From positions 17,502,001 through 17,566,000 of the forward strand of contig OZ020317.1 of assembly GCA_963971305.1 (NCBI GenBank): DNA of 64,000 nucleotides, written 5' to 3'. Both the position numbers and the translations under genes were made by a program. This document shows, piece by piece, positions 20,981-31,349 of the stretch (within the stretch, counting starts at the first letter, position 1; each line of letters starts with the position of its first letter). Under the pieces are notes generated by a model. The model did no database searches and was not told the DNA's origin. It was given only the letters and a program-made list of their open reading frames with translations. This DNA comes from Arcuatula senhousia (taxonomy: Eukaryota; Mollusca; Bivalvia; Mytilida; Mytilidae).

Positions 20981-21700
20981 AAAAAGTTGCCCTTAGTTTC
21001 TAAACGAAAAAAAGAGGGGACACCAAAAATCAGCCCAACCCTTCCATTTATGATAAGTAACATTACTGTCAAGTTTCATAGCATTTCGTCAACCAGAACA
21101 AAAGTAATTGTGGAAAAAATTTAAAAAGTTGCTTTTTTGGCCCCTTTGGGCCTCTTATTTCTAAACGAAAAAAGATGGGACACCAAAAATCAGCCCAACC
21201 CTTCCTTTTATGGTAAGTAACATTATTGTAAAGTTTCTTAGCATTTGGTCAACCAGAACAAAAGTTATTGTGGAAACAAATAAAAAAGTCACTTTTTTAG
21301 TCCCTTAAGGGCCCCTAATTTCTAAACGAAAAAAGAGGGGACACCATTAATCAGCCCAACCCTTCCTTTTATGGTAAGTAACATTACTGTTAAGTTTCAT
21401 AGCATTTGGTCAACCAGAACAAAAGTTATTGTGGAAAAAAATTTAAAAATTGCTTTTTTGGCCCCTTTTGGGCCCCTAATTTCTTAACGAAATTATAAAA
21501 TGACCCCAAAAGGGGAGGGTGCACATCTTCAATATATCTGTAATCACTGTGAAAAATTTCAGAAAGATCTAGTGTTTGGTTTTTGAGATTCAGATTACAC
21601 AAGACAGGCACCCCATAGCGGGACGGACAGACAGACGGATGGACAGACGGACAGAGTGACCCGACTACTAGACCTGCTTTCGCCTTCGGTGACGCAGGTA
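20981..21700 (+). repeat. Dispersed repeat family G, right part with tandem units
   Basis: About three units of roughly 160 bp carry GGGCCCCTAATTTCTAAACG, AAAAAAGAGGGGACACC, TCAGCCCAACCCTTCC and CATAGCATTTGGTCAACCAG, ending in an ACGGACAGACGG microsatellite (21631-21655) and a terminal hairpin ACCTGCTTTCGCCTTCGGTG with ACGCAGGT. This is the continuation of 19265-19768 after the inserted element. Confidence 0.7.
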
Positions 21701-21704
21701 AAAA

Positions 21705-22960
21705 CAAGAGCTCCAAGAGCCTGAATCGCTCACCTGGTCTTGATGTTGACCCTATAAAGACTTTTGTAGAGCAAAATGAGCTGAACATTTAAGCAAACAA
21801 CAGCTTTTCTACTATAGTTTTCATTCTGTAGGCCCAAACCATGAAAAAACGTTATTTTATGGGCCATAACCCCTTTCAAGGGTCATCTGAAAACTTATGA
21901 AGACTTATGTAGAGCTAAATGAGCTGAATGTTCAAGCAAGCAACAGCTTTTCTCTATCTGCAATCGTTTTCATTCTATAAGCCAAAAACACTATTTTTCA
22001 CCATGAAGGGGCTGTAACCCCTGTCATCTGCCGACTTCCATCCTATATTTTAGACTTTTGTAGAGCTAAATGAGCTGAACATTTGAGCAAGCAACAGCTT
22101 TTCTCTATCTACTTTAGTTTCATTCTATAGGCCAAAAACATGAAACAAGAGGCTCACAGGAGCCTGAATCACTCACCTGACATATGTGCCTGAAGTAAAG
22201 GTTATTAGGCAAAATCTATTTGACATTGAAAGGGTCATAAATTAAATTAGGGGGTCATCTGACAATATGGTTTAACTTAATGAAGTAATGATTGTACAGA
22301 GCAATATTTTAGCAATAATTTTCTTTCCGTAAAAATTCCAAGAGGAATAACCCCTAAAATGAACAGTCTTACTATCTTGACCTTTTTTCATATTTTGTAG
22401 ATCATGATGTGCTTAACAATATGCTATTTACATTTCTTAAATATCTCATACAGATTTTTAAGATATTGAGCTTAAATCATTTTTGTATAAGTGCAAATTT
22501 CATAAAAAAAAATAAAAAAAAGGGCAATTACTCTTTCATGGGTTGTTGGATCTTCTTCAAAATTTCAGGGCTGGTTGATCATGCATTGAGGTGTTGATCA
22601 CTTTTGTTCTCAATCAGAATTTTAAAATCTGTCACCCTTTTTGAGTTATTAGCAAAAAACTGCAATATAACCCAATGTTCTATTTTTAGCCACAGTGGCC
22701 ATGTCTTACAACCAATCAAAAATCCCTACATCAGTTCTATACACATAATGATCTTGATTTACTTAACAATATGCAATCTAAATTTCTCAAATATCTTGTA
22801 TAGTTTTTAAGATATTGAGCTAAACAGGAGCAAAATTTGAAAAAAAAATCCATGAAAAATGGCAATAACTAATCATGGAATGCTGGATTTTCTTCAAAAT
22901 TTCAGGGTAGGTAGATCTTGAGGTGTTGATCACTTTAACCTTTGCAAATAAACTGTTAAC
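21705..22960 (+). repeat. Two further partial copies of the GAGGCTCC-type repeat
   Basis: CAAGAGCTCCAAGAGCCTGA at 21705 and CAAGAGGCTCACAGGAGCCT at 22146 are diverged 5' ends of the family seen at 19769. The first carries about three GTAGAGCTAAATGAGCTGAA units. The second holds a different inner direct repeat of about 350 bp (ACAATATGCTATTTACATTT at 22418; ACAATATGCAATCTAAATTT at 22768). No genes. Confidence 0.6.
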
Positions 22961-22963
22961 ACA

Positions 22964-23335
22964 GAGACATGTCTCGCCTGTCGCAACTGCACACAGTAAA
23001 AATGAAGTAAAAATCCTCCTTAAACTGATCTTAACTGATGCTTAAGCAGCTGCATACCAAATATAAATGGTGAACCATAACTGCTTTATATAAAACACTC
23101 ATGACATAAGTAAAAAGTTTAAAAGTGTAAAATCTCAGTAGACCGTGACTGCAGGAGCATACAGGTGAAATCCTTTTAAAACTGCATACCAAATATCAAT
23201 GGTGTAACATAACTAGTTCACACAAAACAGACTTAAGCAAAAACTTTAACCAATTGTGGACGCCGCGCGGCCACCGTCGCCGCCGCCGGAATCACCAAAC
23301 CTAAGTCTCGCCTTTTGCGACATTCGACAAAAACT
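22964..23335 (+). repeat. TGTCTCGCC-family element, copy 1
   Basis: It starts ATGTCTCGCCTGTCGCAACT and ends in a CCGTCGCCGCCGCCGG microsatellite followed by GTCTCGCCTTTTGCGACA. Inside are two units with TGCATACCAAATAT...GGTG(A/T)A(A/C)CATAACT. Related copies are at 37154-37866, 44808-45108 and 54229-54645. Confidence 0.6.
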
Positions 23336-23494
23336 GCAATTTACCCTATGTACTATTTTTTGCCATGGTGGCCATGTTTTACAAGGATTCAATAATTCCC
23401 ACATCAGTTCTAAGCACCAATGCTAATAAACAACCATACTAAGTTTGGCTGCAATTAGACATGTATATGGTTACAGAGGAGTAACATTTTAATA
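23336..23494. other. Repeat remnant, no gene
   Basis: It contains TTTTTGCCATGGTGGCCATG and GGTTACAGAGGAGTAAC, also typical of the non-coding tails of dispersed repeats here. Nothing coding. Confidence 0.35.
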
Positions 23495-23675
23495 AAAAGC
23501 TACGCTGAGCGCAGCATGATACGACCGCAACAAGTTGAACCCTGTACATTGGAGGCCCAATATGGATAGTCTATTGCTTTGGTCACATGCAGCCCATGGT
23601 GGACTTACAAAGCTTTTTTACACATGCATCCTATGGTGGACTTTAAAATGCATATTTGACACATTGATATTTACA
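23495..23675 (+). mobile_element. Family D element, left part (split)
   Basis: GCTACGCTGAGCGCAGCATG and ATACGACCGCAACAAGTTGA begin the element, as in the intact copy at 35481-36400. At about 23675 the match stops and resumes at about 40464 (TAACATTTAAAAGAAAAAAT), so everything between is inserted. Confidence 0.72.
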
Positions 23676-24341
23676 ACAAGCATTCTGAAAGTATTGCAAA
23701 ACAATACATAGTCCCCTACTGGCCTCAAATTTCAGTCACTGGTAACAATTTGTCAAACAAATGAATACCTAAACTTGATCAGTTTATTATCTACAAGGAA
23801 CAATAAAAAAGAGTAGAAAAGAAAATTGCAATGTATTTTCAAACTTCAAAGGGCCATAACTCCCATAAAAATTTGTGGACCAGCACGAAACTTGATCTGT
23901 AACTCATCAAGGCTAACTCACAGACCAAAAATCAGTTCATTATCTGTAAGCATTTAGAAAAAAAACGTGGGTAACTAAAATTTTAGTTAATTTTCAAAGT
24001 TCAAAGGGCCATAACTCCCATAAAAATTTAAGGACGGGCACGAAACTCAAACTTGATCTGTGACTCATCATGGTTAAATCACATATCAAAAATCAGTTCA
24101 ATATCTAGAAGGGTTTAGAAAAAAAGTGCGGAAAACTGATATTTTAGTGAATTTTCAAAGTTCAAAGGGCCATAACTCCCATAAAACTTTGTGGACTGGC
24201 ACAAAACTCAAACTTGATCTGTAACTCATCATGGTTAAATCACATATCAAAAATCAGTTAATTAGCTAAAAGCGTTTAGAAAAAAAGTGCAGAAAACTGA
24301 GGTGTGACAGACGAACAGATGGATAGAGCGCAAACCTATAG
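23676..24341 (+). mobile_element. Family E element, left part (split by the 16 kb transposon)
   Basis: It starts near ACAAGCATTCTG with a GTATTG-CAAAA-CAATAC hairpin (23691-23707) and contains three units of about 150 bp with AAAGGGCCATAACTCCCATA and GTGGACTGGCAC...AAACTTGATCTG. It runs into GAGCGCAAACCTATAG, where the 16 kb element begins. Its last bases are found on the far side at 40424. Confidence 0.7.
24336..24341. repeat. 6 bp target-site duplication of the 16 kb element, left
   Basis: CTATAG directly precedes TATGGAACGCC. The same six bases follow the other terminus at 40424-40429. Confidence 0.85.
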
Positions 24342-24362
24342 TATGGAACGCCAGGACTGCCT

Positions 24363-25232
24363 TATGTTGGTAACCATCATTATACTCAGGCGTAACGCCA
24401 TTATGCTCAGTCGTTACAACTTTATACTCAGTCGTTACAACTTTATATTCAGTCCTTACTACATTATATTCAGTCGTAACCACATTATACTCAGTGGTTA
24501 GAATATTATACTCAGTCGTAATAACATTATGTTCAGTCGTTATAACATTATACTCAGTCGTGTCAACATTATGTTAAGTCGTTTCAACATTATACTCAGT
24601 CCTTAAAACTTTATACTCTTTCATTACATTATTATATTCAGTCATTACAGCATCATACTATGCAGTTTTAACATTATAATCAGTCCTTTCTTTAGTTTAC
24701 TCTGTTGTTCAATATTATACACTGTCGTTACAGCATTATATTCAGTAGTTATCACATTATACTCAGGCGTTACACCATTATACTCAGCTATTACACCATT
24801 ATACGCAGGCGTTACACTATTATACTCGGGCCTTACAACTTTATACTCTGTCGTTTTATCGTTTTACGCTGTTGAGACAACATTATACTATGTCGTTACC
24901 ACATTATAGTCAGGCGTTACAACATTATGCACCGTGGTGACAACATTATACTATGTGGTTACAACTTTATACTCAGTCGTTGGATCATTATACGCCGTCT
25001 ATTCAACATTATAATCTGGGGTTACAACATTATACTCTGTGGTTGCATAATTATACGCTGTCTTTTCATTATTATACTCTGTGATTACACCATTATACTA
25101 TGCTGTCACAACATTATACTCAGTACTTGCAACATTATACTATGCGATTACAACTTTATACTATGTGGGTACATCATTATACTATATGGTTACAACATTA
25201 TACGCTGTCGTTACAACATTAGGTGCTCTTTT
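24363..25232 (+). repeat. Left TIR: array of about 40 copies of a 21 bp repeat
   Basis: Units follow the pattern CATTATACTCAGTCGTTACAA, written here as CATTATACTCAG plus TCGTTACAA, with a constant spacing of 21 and substitutions mostly in the second half. Because 21 is a multiple of three, several frames stay open; these are not genes. Such subterminal arrays often serve as transposase binding sites. Confidence 0.9.
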
Positions 25233-25728
25233 AAGTGGTTGTAACTCGTGGGAAATCGGAAATAAACGACAATTGCCGAACTCGGATTTTTTTGTAAGAT
25301 TAAATTTCACACTCACCGCCTAAAAAAATGGCAAGTATGGTCAGGCGGTTCTGTTTAATATAGATAAGGGCACTTTAGCCGAGCTTTTTCTTGAACAAAA
25401 AAAAAAATGATATAAAAATCGCCAAGCAATTATCAGACGACGAACTTGCCGTAAAAATCGCCAAGCAATTATCAGACGACGAACTTGCCGTTCTTGGTGT
25501 CGTTACAATAGGGGACGGGATCTGTTTAATAAGGGAATCGCTGACGAAGTCACAAGCGTGACCACAAGACACGTGCACCATCCGGACAGATGAAGAAGAA
25601 CCATCTACGAGTAGTGATATTGTATCTGATCTATTGATAAATTAATTTCAATCAACCTACAGGGTGGTAAAAACATTTCAAACTCGTATTTTCATTTTTG
25701 TATCATGAACACAGAACAGATGCGATCT
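25233..25728 (+). repeat. Left TIR, inner part
   Basis: This is the non-array part of the TIR: TAAGTGGTTGTAACTCGTGG, the SAM-like fragment above, and a tail to GATGCGATCT at about 25728, where similarity to the right arm (from about 38998) ends. Confidence 0.8.
25409..25560 (+). pseudogene. Left TIR: SAM-like N-terminal fragment of an integrase-type transposase
   Basis: The plus strand reads IKIAKQLSDDELAV twice and then LGVVTIGDGICLIRESLTKS, which matches the end of the SAM-like domain that precedes the helix-turn-helix in a family of integrase-type proteins (pattern: LSDDEL-x-xLGV-x-TIGD-x-IxLRE). The repetition is a perfect 39 bp tandem duplication (GTAAAAATCGCCAAGCAATT...), and the right TIR carries the same duplication. 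The frame ends at a TGA (25558-25560). Confidence 0.6.
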
Positions 25729-27240
25729 GTTAAAGTACATCTTATTAACCTTTTAATAATAAAAGCGTTTTCTCTATTTAGTTTTTGTAAATCTATTTGT
25801 GTTATATCCAATCGTCTTTTGCTACAGCAACAGCTAGACCAATGATTCATTACATGTACGGAAGATAGCTAAGTTATAGTCTTTGTTAACTTGAGTTTGA
25901 ATCAAATTATAAGATGTAAAACAACTTTATAAATCTGTGAGCTTATGCACACTAGTGAAACCCTGCTTCCAAAATTAGGGGTTGTGTAAATACCTCCTAC
26001 GTATTCGGTGAACAGGAAGTAGACGATATAGGAACATCGATTGCTAATACGCTATATGGTACTATAGGATAAAGCAATATTTAAATATCAGGCCTTTGCA
26101 TCATGTATAACAGTCTTGTAGTTGCTTAGAAAACTTTGACGGAAATTTTGCATATATGTCCAATATTTGTAAAACCCTTAGTATCCGGTAGACATGAAGT
26201 ATATGAAATAGGAGAATAAAATTACTATACGCCATAAGGTACTATAATCATAAGATAAAGCTATATTTATATACAAAATATCAGGCCTCTATGTCATGTA
26301 GTCGCTTAGAAAACTTTTTTGAAGCGGGGATATAAAAAAACTTACAATCTAAAAAGACAGATATGTTGATAAAAATAACTTAAAATATCGGGTTTTGGTG
26401 TACATGTTTTACAGTAGCACCATTCAAGTTACCGAAATTCTTTCTACAGGCCAGGGAGAGACCTAGATATTGTTATTTTCTTTCAGATTTCCGTTTTATA
26501 TGCACAAATACGGCTACATATTTCATTGTCATATGTACTTGTAGTTTTTAATGAGATACGAGCGGAAACCTATGATTATGAAGGGTAATGAAAAGTCTTA
26601 AGATCAATGGACAATAAATCCCACAAAAAATTGAGCATAGAGATTTCCTGTTAATTTTGCCCAACTTCATATTTTTGGTGTCCTTGCTACATATCAACTT
26701 TCTTTAAGAAGCTGAACGGAATAAGTGTGACGGACAGACGACAGGACAAACAGACAGGCGGACGGATAGAATAAAAATATGTCTTCAAACAAAGAGGGGG
26801 GATATGCATAACAAAATAAAATAAAAAACTTGACTGGAATATTAGGCGCTTGATATACTAAGAAATGCTATATCTGTTAAGAGTAAAAATGTGTTCAAGG
26901 ATTGTTTTTCCTATCTACGTCTTAAGGAGTACAAAATCTTGGTACAGGGATTTAGCATAAAGTACAGCTAATAATAGCTTTTTAGTATACTAGTTCAAGA
27001 AAATTCTTCTGACAATATTGGTGAAGCAGAAGACTCACAATTCGAAGGATTACCTTTAGCGAAAATGTACTACTATGTTGTCTCGAATGAAATTATGAAT
27101 AACTGTAGTTTATATATAACACAATGGGACGAAAAAAGCGAAGGCGAAAAAGATTTGTCAAACTTGCAAAAAATGCAACCAACATTGAGGTTAAACAGAT
27201 GCATATGACCTTGTATAAACCTTCTTCTCAATCTAAAACT
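25729..27240 (+). repeat. Interior of the 16 kb element: dispersed repeat with about 200 bp units
   Basis: Two diverged units share a GGTA(G/A)AC(A/-)GGAAGTA...TATAGGA block, ATATCAGGCCT and GTAGT(T/C)GCTTAGAAAACTTT (near 26000-26130 and 26180-26320). They are followed by a GACGGACAGACGACAGGACA-type tail (26730-26765). The rest is AT-rich. No gene. Confidence 0.5.
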
Positions 27241-28240
27241 AACTTAACCCTGTAAGTGGGCATATTTATAAAGAGCAGATGGACGAACGAACGAACCTGA
27301 ACATCAATTTACTTTATTCACCTCTACTTTTGTAAGCAGCGCAAAAGTAGCAACCAACAGGAATTGGACCTTTCTCTATTGTATGGTTATTTAGATTTCT
27401 GTATTTGTTTTTGTTATTTTTTGGGTCGCTTTCCATTTTCCCCGCCGAAACGCGGAGCGGGCATATAAAAATATGTCGGGCGTCCATCCGTCCGTTTGTC
27501 CGTCGCACTTTTGCCCGTGACAGATTTCTCAGCTACTAGTAATCCAAGACTTTCAATATTTGGTATGCAGCTTCAGGTAGGGGTCAAAATAGAAAAAAAA
27601 ATCGTAACAGAGTTCCATGCTTTTATTATTCGTACGCTTTCCATATTTGGTATGCAGCTTTAGGTAGGGGTCCCATGTGGTGAGATGCGTTTCCAGGTCT
27701 GCAGCTTACCTACTTCCTGTTTAACGAGCTGACTTAGCATTTTAAGGGTCATAATGGAAAAACTTTTCGTTCAACATTTCTCAGCTATTACTATTCTTAG
27801 GCTTTTGGTATGGAGCTTTAGATAGGGGTCACATATGGTGGGAAGCATTTCCAGGTCTATCGCTTGCCTACCTCCTGTTTAACGAATAGACTTAAAGTTT
27901 TTGCCACACGGCGGGGAGGGGGGACCAGGAATTTCGTTCTTGTTGGTTTTGTTTTTGTTTGTTTGGTTTTTTTTTAGGGGGATATGTTAATCCCGGGTTT
28001 TTGTTCTACCATTGTTGCATTGTTAATGCACAACCACTATCCGACCCGAAACTTTCCTAAGTTTTCATTCGTGTATTTGCTAGTCGCTATTTTGATTATT
28101 TATCATTTTTTGGGACAAGCAGGGAAATCAGTGTACCATGGACACATTCCCTTTTTATTGGAGATAACGTTCGAATTCAATAAAAGTCATATCACAATAC
28201 ACTAGATGACATTAAAACATATTGCACACTCAAAAAGTAG
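27241..28240 (+). repeat. Dispersed repeat with TATTTGGTATGCAGCTT units
   Basis: It starts near CGCCGAAACGCGGAGCGGGC (27443) and a GTCCGTCCGTTTGTCCGTCG stretch; three units carry TTTGGTATGCAGCTT(C/T)AGG and TAGGGGTC (27558, 27641, 27800), then CCTCCTGTTTAACGAATAGA. A further copy lies at 34555-34760. The remaining bases to 28240 are unremarkable. Confidence 0.55.
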
Positions 28241-29330
28241 ACCCTTTAGGCCGCACCTATGTACCTATCCCCCCGGGCCGAGAAAAATTAATTATCAAAT
28301 ATCTCAGCTCACTGTGGGCCAGTACCAGGATCGTAGAATGTTTACCGAAATTTACGGCTTGCTTCGCAAGTGGAAAGCTTAGCTTTGTTTGTATATTTGC
28401 GTGTGGTTAGTTTTATCTAAGATCTTTCAATTTAGTTTTTAAATTGACCTCTTTTCACGGTAGGTCCCGTGTCCGGCGATAGGATTGTTTTTTTCGAGAG
28501 GCATTGTGCAATTTTTTTCGAGAGAGGTCCAGTTTTTTTTCGCATTCTTGTTTTATTTGTTTTAAAGGTTTTATTTCTTTATATTTCTTATTTAGTTTTT
28601 ACCTTTTAAATGTGGCTTCACCATCCATTTATTTATCTATTTTGTTTATACACAAGCCACAGTGCAACATACTTTATTTATTCAGTTTTTTTTTCGCCTG
28701 TCCGTTTACAAAAAAATGCTTAAATTCTCAATTGTAAGTGAAACCAAAAAAAAAAAAAAAAAGGATTAAAAGTATTCAAAATGTTCGAATTGTTACTTTT
28801 CTTCCAAAAAAGTCCGTAAAGAAGCAACAGTTAATGATTTATTAAAATTGATCAGGTTTTTTCGAGAGACACAATAACTTGTCCGGTTTTTTCGAGAGGT
28901 GTTTTTTGAAAATTTTGACTAAAGAGAGGCACTGGGTTTTGTGAAAACTATACGACTTAAATGGAAACTAATATCCCTCCTACTCAATAAACATACATTT
29001 AAACACATTACATGCAAAATATCAAGTTTGTTACTAACTTTAAAGCATAAGTAGGCTGCCCAAATACATTATCTTTGAAAACTAAATTAGTATTTTGACA
29101 AAATTAGTTTTATAGTACATTTGTACATTTGTGACTTTCTTGAGGTGCTTTGATAAATTACCGGTTTTAAAAAGAGTGATTGTTACGGTGGTCAAAATTT
29201 TGAAAGGTAAGTTGCAATCTTGTTTTTGTGCCTTTTCAAGTCTTTGAAACTATAAAATCTACATGTATGTCAGAAACAAATAAATACAAAAAGAGCACAT
29301 TCCACTGGTGCATTCTGTTATTTCAAGAGT
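28241..29330. other. AT-rich stretch with TTTTTTCGAGAG motifs, no gene
   Basis: TTTTTTTCGAGAG(A)GG occurs four to five times (28490, 28518, 28858, 28886), and a poly-A run lies at 28746-28762. Open frames are low-complexity and not convincing. A GCTTGCTTCGCAAG hairpin is at 28359-28372. Confidence 0.4.
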
Positions 29331-29333
29331 TTA

Positions 29334-29520
29334 AGGGTGTTTTGGAATATGGGATATTTACATATTTATTCCTGGGATACGGGATATTTGAGGCAAAACA
29401 AACTGGGATATAGAATATTTAAATCTATTCTATTTACAGGGATATGGGATAAGACAAAAACCCTCTATTTTGGATACGGGATTTTTGATAAAAACATTAG
29501 GAAATATGAGATATTGGAAC
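29334..29520 (+). repeat. Degenerate GGGATAYGGGATATTT repeat
   Basis: TATGGGATATTT, TACGGGATATTTGA, GGGATATAGAATATTTAA, GATATGGGATA and ATACGGGATTTTTGA follow each other with irregular spacing. The open frames across it only reflect the repeat. Confidence 0.6.
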
Positions 29521-29944
29521 CCCTTAACGTATACATATGTATATAAAGATACAGAAACTTCAATAGCATTTATATCTCATACTCTTATGTTTTTTTAATG
29601 TCCAGTCGACACTATTTCAGTCATAATCAGCAGGACAAGAGCTAATTGAAACACCAAAATGAGTTCTGTAGACCCACACAGGACACAGACCCATGTGTGT
29701 CATTCGAAGGACCCATGCACGACCACAAACCAGAATTAAAACGAACCAACTCACAAGATAGGCCAATGTACCCTATCTATCTATCTATCTTCCTTGAAGC
29801 GCAGGGCTCACTCTGGAGCATCATCGCACTGTGGTGCTGGGTGTATGTACAGGGAATCTCTAGTGCGCGGACTATATTACAGTGAAGTGTGACTGCAGTC
29901 TGGAAACAGTGAGCTAGTTAAAAACGATAAAAACTGTGCGATGT

Positions 29945-30242
29945 CTATTCCGTCATGGCGAGCCCGGACTTAAATGCGTCCAGGGTCTTGGAAGTGGCCA
30001 GGTGTTCGGGCAGCTGATTCCAAAGTCTGACTGTTGACGGGAAGTAGGAATGTCGATAGATATCGGTTCTGCAAAATGGGATGATGTATCGTAATGTGTT
30101 TCCTCTTGTGCTCAGGCTCGCTGGGTGTAAGTATTGTGCAGCTAGGATTTCCACTAGGTTGTACACAATACGGTACATCATGACTAGTTTGGTGTTTGAT
30201 CTTCGCTGTTGGAGCGTCTGCCATTCCAAGTCTTTAATCATT
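29945..30242 (-). pseudogene. LINE-3 ORF2 C-terminus
   Basis: It encodes MIKDLEWQTLQQRRSNTKL, SLSTRGNTLRY and FFPSTVRLWNQLPEHL-type residues (YFPSTVRLWNQLPEHLAT), the classical end of CR1/Jockey-group ORF2. It continues the thumb at 31341 across the inserted element: the codons for QMI are shared by both sides through the 9 bp duplication. Confidence 0.88.
30234..30242. repeat. 9 bp target-site duplication, left copy
   Basis: TTAATCATT, repeated at 31341-31349. Taking out the insert and one copy restores the LINE-3 frame exactly. Confidence 0.88.
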
Positions 30243-31340
30243 GGCACTGGATAGTGTTACCTGGAAAAGTAACAATAAGAAAAAAATTATTGTTACCTGA
30301 CACCGGAAGGACGGACTAACGGAAAACCGTGTGACGGACGCGGACCTGTTTTAAGTAACAATAAGTATTTTTTTTATTGTAACCTGGCATTATTGTTTAC
30401 CTGATTATATGAATTTGAATGATATTATAGTGCATGTATTTCAGAATATTATTAACACAATATGTACATTTCTATTTATATAATGTTTTTGTAATTGAAA
30501 ACTTGAAATAAACACATTATTTATTTTGAATAATAAAATCACCGGTGACTTGAGCTGTGGTCATGAAAATACATATAATGAAACACCGTCTTTTCTTAAA
30601 TATCACCCCAAGTTAATTCATTTTGTCTGTTTTGCCTTCGGCCCCAGGTAAAAAAAATAGCTCACAACATATCAAAAATGGCTTCCGAGATGCCGGGGTG
30701 GTGAAGTTTTCAATTGGAGAAAGATTCAATTCACTTATGGAATTTGAAGAGAAGTTAAATTCGTACCAAGAAACCAAATTTTTAAACTTGATAAAAGAAG
30801 TTCGAGTAAATTCGAAAACTTAAAGACAGGCACAGAAGTAAAAACAAAGAACTTGTATATAAGGAATTAAAATACACTTGCATACATGGAGGAAGAAAAG
30901 TTACTTATTAATCTAAATATTCGGGCCTCCATTGTTTGTGATGGTTGCCTGGAATGGTATTATCTGTCATGTGTCGGACTTAAAAAAAAACACCTTCAGC
31001 AACCTACTGGATGTGTAGAAAATGTAACCAAAAATGAAATAACTTGCACTTAAATTCATCTTAATTCGAATTTTATTATATTGTTTTCACGTGACTGTAT
31101 CATGTGTATAAAAATAGGCTAATATATATAATAAACAAGAATTTTGTTGTTAGTTAACACATTTTCAGGTAACAATAACGAGCGGTAACAATAAGATATT
31201 TTCTTATTGCTACTTTAATGAAAATAGGTCCGCATCCGTGGACCGGTTAATATTTTACTTTGACTTCCGGCGTCAGGTAACAATAATTTTTTTCTTATTG
31301 TTACTTTTCCAGGTAAATCCAGGTAATCGTAGCCACTTTG
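30243..31340 (+). mobile_element. Mutator-like (MULE) TIR element, 1.1 kb, internally deleted
   Basis: The element begins GGCACTGGATAG, has TIRs with TTACCTGGAAAAGTAACAAT and an inner palindrome GTAACAATAAG...TTATTGTTAC, and is flanked by a 9 bp duplication, the Mutator hallmark. On the plus strand about 30690-30900 resembles the FAR1-like N-terminus of MULE transposases (MEFEEKLNSYQETKFLNLIK, then in another frame LKYTCIHGGRKS). About 30925-31037 encodes a PHD-like C-terminal finger (CDGCLEWYYLSCVGL, then WMCRKCNQK after a shift in a poly-A). The catalytic DDE region is absent. Confidence 0.8.
30690..31037 (+). pseudogene. MULE transposase remnant: FAR1-like N-terminus and PHD-like C-terminus
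   Basis: The reading frame changes at least twice. The N-terminal part has the FxSxxEFEEKLxxYxxTxFL layout known from FAR1/ZSWIM-type MULE proteins. The C-terminal part keeps C-x2-C-x2-W ... CVGL ... W-x-C-x2-C of a PHD half-finger. The element at 60194-61347 carries a similar C-terminal finger. Confidence 0.6.
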
Positions 31341-31349
31341 TTAATCATT
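31341..31349. repeat. 9 bp target-site duplication, right copy
   Basis: TTAATCATT; partner of 30234-30242. Confidence 0.88.

Noticed and set aside
24363..25232. CRISPR-like regular array
   Set aside because: Units are adjacent without unique spacers, diverge gradually, and form inverted arms of a eukaryotic transposon.
24262..25323. Open frames with ILCGYNFILS-like periodic peptides, and the matching ones at 39364-39838
   Set aside because: Same cause: a 21 bp array in the TIR of the 16 kb element.
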